Program-made: the position numbers and the translations under genes
The notes under the pieces: model-generated
What the model was told of the DNA's origin: nothing
Database searches by the model: none
The model's input: only the letters and a program-made list of their open reading frames with translations
Shown: in pieces, positions 57,001-64,000 of the stretch
Layout of the letters: every line of letters starts with the position of its first letter
How positions within the stretch are numbered: position 1 is the first letter of the stretch
NCBI GenBank assembly: GCA_038503065.1
Contig: JBCAMK010000012.1
Span: 1,674,001 to 1,738,000, forward strand
Origin: Paragyromitra xinjiangensis
Taxonomy: Eukaryota; Ascomycota; Pezizomycetes; Pezizales; Discinaceae
Reading direction: 5' to 3'
Length of the DNA: 64,000 bases

Positions 57001-58995
57001 AGTGAATGCCGTCTCTATATCCTTCTCTCTGCGACTGGTAAGAAATATTTTGAACTTAAACTCTTGGATAAGGCCAGTGATAAATGGGAGGAAGTGTTCT
57101 CGATCTTCGCATTCGTCCAAGGCATCCATAACGACAAAGACTTGGTCGAAAGTCTTTGAGAGATTCACAAACTGGGCTTGGAGTTTCTGGTGGCTTGGGG
57201 TCTCTGCATTTCCGAAATACGACTTGTAGAATTCCTTTAACTGGTCAGGGAGGAACCTATCCCTGCGGCAGAGCTGCTTGATAAGAGCTGCAAGGACTTT
57301 GCTATATTTTTGGGCCCCTTGATCTTGGTGATTGAAGTAGACAAAAACTATGCCGGTGCGATCGTCTAGGGCGTATTTCTCCGAAATCCTTTCCAAGACG
57401 CGAGACCTGCAGAAATTTAGCCCTGCAAAATTTCCTCCAAGCACTGAAAGCTTACGTTAAGACCGACTTTCCAACACCAGCTAGCATACTATTAGCACAT
57501 GAAAGATGACGGGACTTCAGGGGCTCTTACGATTTCCGTAGCACCACAGGAGACAAGAATTGTCCTGATCGATCCAGTCCTCGAATTTCGGAGATTTAAG
57601 AAGCCAGTCTCCAGTACCTGGGTGCCATTTCTCAAATATTCGATCGTGATCCGTATCAAAGTTTAATCCTGATAACTCTGCGAACCATAAGAGCAGCTTC
57701 CGTCTCTCCTCATCTAATTCATGAGGTATTAGAGTTAGTCGTATTCATTGGAGGGATCAAGAAATCATTACCAGTTCTCATCTCTTCTTTCGATTTTGAT
57801 TCGCGACGTATCCTCTCGTATTCCAAGGAATTAATTGTCCGAACTACAACTTGGGCACGATCGTCGAACCGAACACTGATAGCATTGAATTCAGTTTCGA
57901 ACGGCTCCCACATGATCCTCAGAAACACCCTGAATGATGTCCAGCCTACGAAGATTAGTTTAATGAGGATAAGATTTAACAGAGAATAAGCAGTACATAC
58001 GGCTCAGGTTCCCTTCTTCGTCCGTAAACACTTTCCGCGCTTCCAGGCAAAATTTGAGCAAGTCGCCGTACACATCGCATAAAACCTATTAATTATTAAT
58101 CTTGATGAGCCTCTCTCGCTCCTCCTACTAGTTAGGGTGAGCTTTTCTACATACTTCCTGGACCTCTGGTGAACCCTCAAAGGTCTTCGCATATCTGTTG
58201 AGATAGCCCAAGTGGCACGCGAGATGCTCCATCATATCCGCCAACTTGTCGAAAAACGACATAAATCTTACCCCAAGCTGTGGTTATCCCCATGAATTAG
58301 TAGTGTTAATTTCGAGGCCGGGTATGGAAGCATACGTCGACGACAAGTTTAACAGCTCCCACAACAATTGACGAAATCTGTGGGCTACACCCAGCAACGA
58401 TTGCTAGCGATCCCAAATACCCGTTCAGAACCTCTAAGAATCCCTTGACCTTCTCGTACTTGCGAGAGATGCTCTTTCGGCTATGAGCCTCATCGAGCTC
58501 CTGAACCTTTGCTAGGAGATCGCCAGGGTTGATCGAATTAGCGGCAGCAAAAGCGCTCTGCTCCTTAGGGGGGAGGGTATTTATGTGGCTTTCCAGGGCC
58601 AAACTGAAGGCAGCGTTCGTTTTAGTAATAGGCTGTCTATATTTCATATACTTAGCTAATTTCCTCCATAAGTGAAGAGCACAAGCACAGAAATACCTGT
58701 TCGCTGTCGGCGGTTGTACTCCAGGTGAGGATGGTCTGGAAGAAACTGGAGAAGTGGAGCTGATGACAAGAGTGGGATTAACATTCTGTATTGTAGTTGA
58801 AGAGCCCGGCCTTGATACAACTAAGTTTGGGACGGTGGATGACGATATGGCCGGGCCGTTCGGTGATAAGATAGTTTTTGCGCTAGTTGATGGTGTGATA
58901 GGGCTGTGAGTAAGTTTAACAGTCGGTGGTCTCGGGGAAGATCCCCTTAGCTTTCGTTTTGCCGAACGAAGACCTTCCTTGAGGTTACCAAACAT
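54017..58995 (-). CDS. NACHT-ankyrin STAND receptor (NLR-like), 9 exons
   Basis: Fungal NOD-like receptor, predicted to sense a ligand with its repeats, oligomerise through NACHT and trigger an incompatibility or immune response. Exons: 58697-58995, 58336-58636, 58155-58277, 58001-58085, 57772-57945, 57531-57713, 57456-57480, 56831-57406 and 54017-56765, giving 1504 residues in continuous phase. The N-terminus is basic and amphipathic (MFGNLKEGLRSAKRKLRG), then Ser/Pro-rich. A helical domain runs from about 110 to 350 (LGSLAIVAGCSPQISSIVVG, FMSFFDKLADMMEHLACHLG, DLLKFCLEARKVF), as in many ascomycete NACHT proteins. NACHT at about 388-570: GNPGVGKSVLT (Walker A), VFVVMDALDECED (Walker B), FKIFLTSR. 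A winged-helix stretch follows (KRALMWVITAGRPLSPKELA). Ankyrins run from about 865 to the end: two ordinary units, then 18 near-identical ones. An in-frame ATG at 59220 would add 75 residues. Confidence 0.88.
54080..55800 (-). repeat. Tandem 99-bp ankyrin repeat array (18 units)
   Basis: Each unit encodes a 33-residue module of the form xYGNALQAAAxGGHEPIVQI plus LLEKGADVNAQG. Variation is concentrated at a few positions: residues after NAQG, the A/G/Q/E before GGH, and EP/VP/KQ/ES after GGH. One unit is 3 nt short, one is 3 nt long, and two junctions share an 18-nt deletion (GADVNCNALQ); all keep frame. The near-identity at DNA level indicates ongoing homogenisation or very recent expansion. 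Confidence 0.92.
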
Positions 58996-59220
58996 GATGT
59001 CTAACCGTTGATATTTCGTGCAGAACCCCACTCTTGGAGAAGGATAGAGATATCGCCGAGGCGAGACACTGCCAGACTCCCTGCAAGGCTTAAGGTTCCA
59101 TAATGTAGTAATCAAGCGGCCAAGCTGGCATCCCGATTTTGCTTTTTTCGAAAGAACAACATCCCTGCGGCTTTGATCTTGAATTAAATTTAGGGATCGG
59201 TCTGGCTTGGTTTTGCCCAT

Positions 59221-59626
59221 CGATCATATTCACTCGTTCAGACACCTACCTACTCTACTCTAGGTGAAAGAGGCAAAAGATTGTGCACTCTAGCATGCGT
59301 ACCGAGTAAGAGAAGGAATGGATTGGTTTGCTTTCAAAATCTTTCGCCAGTGAGGGCGGTGCGGATTTGCACTTCGCTCAGCTCAACCAAGTCCGACTCG
59401 ATTGGTTTAGCGACTTGCGGGCAGTGAAGTCGTAAACCCCTCGTTTCTGAATGCATCCACCAAACGGAACCGAGAAACCGCAGTTGTCGTCTAGAGGCTG
59501 GTGAAAAAATGCATTGCGGATGTTGAGAAGACTTCCTGGCGCGAATAGAGATCTTTCATCCTCCATACACAAACATCCGACAGCCAGCAATGCCGATCAT
59601 TGGCAGTAGAGACTATGCTTGATGTA
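59221..59626. other. Upstream region of the STAND receptor, left flank of transposon
   Basis: Between the longest possible start of the receptor gene (59220) and the transposon. It contains the likely core promoter of the receptor; no TATA motif is obvious. Short minus-strand frames here are not called. Confidence 0.45.
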
Positions 59627-61022
59627 CTACGGGTGTAGGGGTAAGTCTGATGACAGGTGGCGGTGCTGGTGGCTGTGCATGCGCCGAGCAAAAATCCTCG
59701 AGCTTGATGATAATTATCTACATAAATCAATACCGTGTAGCAGCACCCCCAGCGTCAATCACAGCCTGTAGTCTAGCTGGCATACTTCTAATCAAGCTAT
59801 CTAACCGGGACTCTGGTATACCATCCCATATAATCTTCAAGGCAATTTCCATGGTATCTAGGTCTTCAATTCTACCCCAAGTTTCTCCCAGTTCACATTC
59901 CATCCACGCCCATACAGGTTCTATTAAATTCAAATCTGGTGACTGAGCAGGCCATGGGATCGAGTCTACCTCATTTTTTTCACTAAAAGCAGTTAGCTAT
60001 ATGTTTTATTTATTAGAAAATACTACATACCGACAAGCAGTAGCGTGTTTCTTATGACCAGAGGCCCCATCCTCTACTATCCTGGTCCACCCATATTCTT
60101 CACAGGCTTGATGCCAAAAAGGTATAAGGTGTGGGTCTAATATATGTGTCATGTACGTTGTGGAGTCTATTGATACCTTGCGTGGGACAAAGACCAGATC
60201 TGACTTCATTGTACCACAGAAAGCACCCCATACCATTATCCCTTGCCGGCCAGAGCGTTCTCGGTCATCAATACAATCTGGATGGTCCTCTTCACTAGCG
60301 CAACGTATAACTTTCGGTCGATGATGAAAGCCTACAGTACTGAAGAAAGACTCATCAGAAAATAAAGTGCGAGCCCATTCTTCATAAGTCCAGTGCAGGT
60401 GCTCCTCACACCATTTGACGCGCTTTGGTCGATTATCTGGTCGTACTTTGAACTTCTGCCGTGGTGTGCGTTTGTGATAACCCATTGAAGCCATGGTATT
60501 ACGAACGAGGTCGGGAGAGCATGCATATCCCATTTGATCGCGAATCTCGATCCAGGAGAGACGCCTTGTATATCTGTCCTGTGTAATGAATTGATGAAGC
60601 CGCTCTTTCTCAGTTTCGTTGAATAGTGGAGGTCTTCCGGATCGTCTTTTATTAGAAGGTGTTCCATTCATCTTGGTCCTTCGGTAAATCAGCTGGCACA
60701 CTCTACGATCCAATCCTACCTGCAATTATTAGCCTGCACCTATACATCTCGCTTCCTGGATCCTACCTCTTTACCGATAGCAGACCACGACATTTGAGGT
60801 CTTGAGTGATCACGCAAAGTGACTATTTTAACTCGCTCATCTCGTGTCGTCTCTCTACCCTTAACATTCTCGCCAAAGTGGTCTTTGCGGGTCCCTTTCA
60901 GCTTCATTTTGGCGTAGTTGTGGTATTTGAGATCGAACAGCTGAGCTGGCAGGTAAGCGAGCTTAGGCTGTCACAGCCACCAGCACCGCCACCTGTCATC
61001 AGACTTACCCCTACACCCGTAG
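59627..61022 (-). mobile_element. Tc1/mariner-type DNA transposon, full length (1396 bp)
   Basis: The ends are perfect 51-bp terminal inverted repeats (59627-59677 and 60972-61022, beginning CTACGGGTGTAGGGGTAAGT). They are flanked on both sides by TA (59625-59626 and 61023-61024), the target duplication of this superfamily. The element contains one transposase gene on its minus strand. Identical termini and an unbroken reading frame suggest recent insertion. It lies 0.63 kb upstream of the ATG of the STAND receptor, in the same orientation. Confidence 0.93.
59727..60907 (-). CDS. Tc1/mariner transposase, 3 exons
   Basis: DDE transposase of 361 residues. Exons 60767-60907, 60031-60719 and 59727-59982 join in phase (donors GTAGGA and GTATGT; acceptors TTGCAG and TTTTAG). 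The N-terminal helix-turn-helix includes SWSAIGKEVGLDRRVCQLIY across intron 1, followed by GTPSNKRRSGRPP and a second DNA-binding helix set. Catalytic residues are the Asp in LFSDESFF, the Asp in RIVEDGASGHKK and the Glu in SPDLNLIEPVWAW. In my spliced model, 33 residues separate the last two, against 34 in classic Tc1. No stop or frameshift interrupts the exons, so the gene may be active. Without the two introns the frame is broken, which could be mistaken for decay. Confidence 0.87.
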
Positions 61023-61105
61023 TACCTGGCACTATGGGAAAAAGCCTCGAGGAAATCGGTCCAGTAGGCTTGTTAGAGCACTATCTGCGCACTGTGGTGG
61101 CGTCC

Positions 61106-61195
61106 AGTCTCGCGCCCAGCCCCATGCACGCAGCTTGTTGCATGCTGTAGGCAGCAGTCATAGGTACATGTAGTAGGGGATGGGAGCGAGCCTAT
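61106..61195. repeat. Short dispersed repeat, copy 2 (related to 18868-18960)
   Basis: The ends AGTCTCGCGCCCAGCCCCAT and GGGATGGGAGCGAGCCTAT correspond to those at 18.9 kb, and the interior is different. It sits 84 bp beyond the Tc1 element's right end. Confidence 0.5.
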
Positions 61196-61386
61196 GTAGT
61201 GGCTATTGTGCATGGTGTTGTTAGGGTTAGGGTTGTTTTCGGTAGCGGGGAGCTGGTCAAGACGAAGCTGTATATAATGAGGCTCTGCCTCCCTTGTCTT
61301 TGATCATCATCCTCTTTATTACATATGGATTCTGATACTGTATTCTCGCTGCAGGACAGGATAGAGAAGGGGTTCGTTCAATGGTA

Positions 61387-61626
61387 TGGTTCCGGAAACC
61401 TAGAAGGTGTACCAAACTAAGGGGGAGGCAACGCTCTTGGCAGCAGGGTTAGGGTGATTTTTTAGAGAGAAGCGGCGGAACAATTTGCTCGCCCAGCAAG
61501 TGGACAAGATAATGATGACCACTCCCATTCTATAATCTTAATCTTTCTTAATTCTGGACCTAACCCTACTGCCAAGAGCGTTGCCTCTCTCTTAGTTTGG
61601 TACACCTATCTAGGTTTCCGGAACCA
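61387..61626. mobile_element. MITE (TA-flanked, 240 bp)
   Basis: Inverted repeats of about 67 bp (left starting TGGTTCCGGAAACCTAGA; right ending at 61626) differ at only a few positions. The element is flanked by TA at 61385-61386 and 61627-61628. It has no coding capacity. The termini do not match the Tc1 element at 59.6 kb, so a different transposase would mobilise it. Confidence 0.82.
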
Positions 61627-61850
61627 TATCTTGATGCGTGCTAAAACAGCCGTAGCCGCACGTATACGGTTGTGTACGTACATGCCTTTGAACACGAGCA
61701 GGTGAAATCAAGCAACTTGGATGGGATCCCAGAATTAGGGTCAAGGAAAGAGCAAAATTAATCGCATACACAGAAGTTGTGTGCTACTAGGAAAGAAGCC
61801 AGCGGTTGGCGCGTTTCCATCCCTAACAACGATGCGAGTGGAAGTTGGTA

Positions 61851-62015
61851 CAGTCGTTCACGGGGTGACGGCGAATCCTGTCTGATGGCGAACAGGGGTT
61901 ATGCCCAGTATATTTCAGTACGGATTTACTAAGCTGCCAAATTTCTCGGTCATTGATTGGCCAAAAATCCCTGTTCGCCATCAGGCAGGATTCGCCGTCA
62001 CCCCGTGAGTGACTG
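61851..62015. mobile_element. MITE (TA-flanked, 165 bp)
   Basis: Inverted repeats of about 50 bp (left CAGTCGTTCACGGGGTGACG; right ending GAGTGACTG) have a few mismatches. TA is present on both sides (61849-61850 and 62016-62017). It has the same length as the MITE at 39.5 kb but unrelated termini. There is no coding capacity. Confidence 0.82.
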
Positions 62016-62017
62016 TA

Positions 62018-62630
62018 GCAACGCAAAGTTGATTGAGGGCATCTGCGCTTATGACAGAAAAAAGGTAACTCATCTAAGCGGCCAGAAAAATATCCCCTGC
62101 AGTTTTATACACAGGAATATAGCCCTTGATTTCTTCTGATTTCTTCTGCTGATAGAAGTCCTGAGATCTGAGATCCCCCCTAGTTCTCTAACCCTCGTTG
62201 CTCCGTTTTACTCCCAATTATTTACTGCTGTTCGACTTTAATTTTGGTGCCTGGGCCTATAGTTAAAACGGTAAATTTCTCTCATATCCGTCCCTAGGCA
62301 CCGTGACTAATGAGGCTAATTTTTGCCATATTCGGTTGTTTTATTCGATATTTGAGCTTTTGTGAAAACGAGTGATAGTTTGTATTTTGTGCAACATCGA
62401 TGCCGCTAGGTTCTATTTAGCACGTTTAGTCCCGTTCAGCGTATTGCCTGAACCGGTAATTGTAAGGCGAATAGGACGACGAACCCTCAGCCTTGTTCGT
62501 CTAAAATAAGATGCTTCACCTCACTCTACCTAGACAGAAGATTCCATTTCGTATCGCGCTTTTCTTATAAGACACACAAACCTCTACTTCCGTACTATTT
62601 TAGATTAAGTTATCCCTATAAACCCTCGCG
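62018..62630. other. Upstream region of the Clr5-ankyrin gene
   Basis: A/T-rich spacer with no gene or repeat seen. It presumably carries the promoter of the gene starting at 62631. A CTATAAACC stretch lies about 15 nt before the ATG. Confidence 0.4.
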
Positions 62631-64000
62631 ATGGAACCTTCGAGATCTGGGCCAAGCTCGAATTGGGAAGGGAGATATAGAACTCGTCAATACACTTCAG
62701 AAGAGTGGGCGAAACAGTATAACACTTTTAAGAAGCTCTATGTGAAGGATAATCTTAGCCTCACTGAGGCGAGAAAAATCATGGCGGAAGAACACAGCTT
62801 CCACGCGACGTAAGTTACGAGCATATAGCTCTACTATTACGCCTGACTGAAGAGCACGGAGAAAACTCTAACCTACAATAAAATATTTAGCGAAGAACAA
62901 TTCAGGGATAAGATCAAGGAATGGAACTTCCGGGAACATGTCGGCATAGGGGCAGCATCTACGATGTTAAAGAGTGCAGGAAAAAGGAGGTCAGAAGGCG
63001 TTGAAGGAATTTCCACATCTACGGACTGGATGGGAGGAGAGGGGGGTCTGGAGAGCTCGCAAAAAAGGCAAAAATTACAGTTAAAGCGTTCGCCTATGGG
63101 TAAGCTTAAACTTAATTCCTTAGTAATATTGTGTATCCTAACATTATTTCGATAGGCGGTTTGCCACATGTGGATAGTGGGGTCCTGGAAATACCCAGCA
63201 ATAGTAGTTGTCTAGAGGGCGAGGTTAAACCATATGTAACGGCAGGCATTCATGCTCCCCTTCACGAATCTACCCAGGCACTAGACATAAGCAATGCACA
63301 CCAGACGACCCCTAATGCTGATAGTTCATCGCTACCCACTTCCTGCGCTATAGATTCCTCCACACAAACCCAAAGCGTCTCTAACGTTCAAATTGCAAGT
63401 TCGGGGGTACCACTCCCTAAATGGAACCTACCCAACAAAAGACTTCAGCATAAAGCGTTGTTGGCAGCGGTGTCGGAAGGACGCGAGCAAGAAGTTCGAC
63501 AGCTTCTCGATCAGGGCGCTGGTCTGTCAGCTGTAGACGATACCTCTCTGACACTCCTACACTTGGCGGCGGTCCGAGGGGATGAGGTAATGGCTCAGTT
63601 GCTACTTGAGAAAGGAGCGGACATCTCTGCCGAATCTAGGATGGGCGATACACCACTACACACGGCAGCATCCCATGGACACGAAGGAGTAGCCCGACTG
63701 CTACTAAAGAAGGGAGCAAATGTCTTGGGTTCAAAAACTGCTAGACCACCACTGCATAGAGCGGCGTCTGCGGGACATGAAACGGCAGTCCGATTATTGC
63801 TGGACAATGGGGCGAGTCTGGGTCCAGATGGGGATCATGGAACAGCGTTACACGAAGCTGCCACGGCAGGACATGAAGAGATTGTTCGGCTACTCCTTGA
63901 TAGAGGAGCGGACATCTCTGCTACGAAGCAGCACAGTACAGCATTACAACAGGCGGCGGGAAAGGGGCATGAAGCGGTAGTTCAACTATTGCTAGCGAGG
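62631..64000 (+). CDS. Clr5-domain ankyrin-repeat protein, 3' end outside window
   Basis: Partial gene, running off the right edge. Exons 62631-62809, 62891-63099 and 63156-64000 and beyond; donors GTAAGT and GTAAGC, phases agree. The N-terminus is a Clr5 domain (YTSEEWAKQYNTFKKLYVKD, NLSLTEARKIMAEEHSFHAT, then EEQFRDKIKEWNFREH across intron 1), a putative DNA- or protein-binding module found at the N-terminus of many ascomycete proteins. A Ser/Thr-rich linker of about 130 residues follows. Then come at least six ankyrin units (TLLHLAAVRGDEVMAQLLLE, TPLHTAASHGHEGVARLLLK, PPLHRAASAGHETAVRLLLD, TALHEAATAGHEEIVRLLLD). The repeats are related but clearly diverged, unlike the 54-kb array. At least 410 residues are visible. 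Its role is unknown; nuclear action is inferred from Clr5. Confidence 0.82.

Noticed and set aside
60006..60725. Transposase seen as a decayed, frame-broken gene
   Set aside because: The breaks coincide with two in-phase introns with proper donors, branch sites and acceptors, and all three catalytic residues are present after splicing.
61215..61235. Two TTAGGG units near 61.22 kb, and a CCCTAT run near 36.38 kb, as interstitial telomere repeats
   Set aside because: Two units are too few to mean anything, and the CCCTAT run is not the TTAGGG telomere motif.

Overview
The window is genomic DNA of a filamentous ascomycete (Pezizomycotina). The evidence is short GT..AG introns of about 50-230 nt with CTAAC/CTGAC-like branch sites, a SepA-type formin, the STRIPAK subunit Far11/HAM-2, Mso1, Gyp7, a NACHT-ankyrin receptor and a Clr5-domain ankyrin protein. 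The long gene-poor spacers, several ankyrin genes and TA-flanked DNA transposons would fit Pezizomycetes (truffles, morels and relatives), but that placement is inference. No tRNA, rRNA or CRISPR array was found. All exon models were built by eye from splice consensus, reading phase and remembered family conservation.

Layout. 1.0-4.6 kb: Far11/HAM-2 (-), divergent from AIM32 (+, 5.0-6.0 kb). 6.7 kb: a 72-residue unknown (-). 7.8-9.4 kb: F-box-like/ankyrin protein (+). 11.4-13.4 kb: seven-transmembrane protein with a long tail (-). 16.8-18.7 kb: mitochondrial tRNA-modification GTPase MSS1 (+). 19.8-20.8 kb: second F-box-like/ankyrin gene (-). 20.8-25.6 kb: almost empty. 25.6-28.5 kb: mitochondrial leucyl-tRNA synthetase (+). 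30.1-36.0 kb: formin (-). 37.4-37.8 kb: 100-residue membrane protein (+), convergent with MTQ1 (-, 38.1-39.2 kb). 39.2-43.2 kb: repeat-rich spacer with a MITE and minisatellites. 43.2-44.8 kb: probable unrecognised multi-exon gene (-). 45.1-46.6 kb: formate dehydrogenase (+). 48.9-49.7 kb: Mso1 (+). 50.3-52.9 kb: Gyp7 Rab-GAP (+). 54.0-59.0 kb: NACHT-ankyrin STAND receptor (-). 59.6-61.0 kb: intact-looking Tc1/mariner element. 61.1-62.0 kb: a dispersed repeat and two MITEs. 62.6 kb to the window end: Clr5-ankyrin gene (+), cut by the edge.

Two themes stand out. The left and middle parts are conserved housekeeping genes, several of them mitochondrial (MSS1, LeuRS, MTQ1, AIM32, FDH), or concerned with polarity and secretion (formin, Far11, Mso1, Gyp7). 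The right 10 kb is an accessory region. It holds a STAND receptor whose 18 ankyrin units are almost identical and include a 279-bp block duplicated without visible change. Its Walker A motif lies on a 25-nt microexon, and a probably recent transposon sits 0.63 kb upstream of its start codon. This receptor locus is the best candidate here for a rapidly diversifying self/non-self recognition system.
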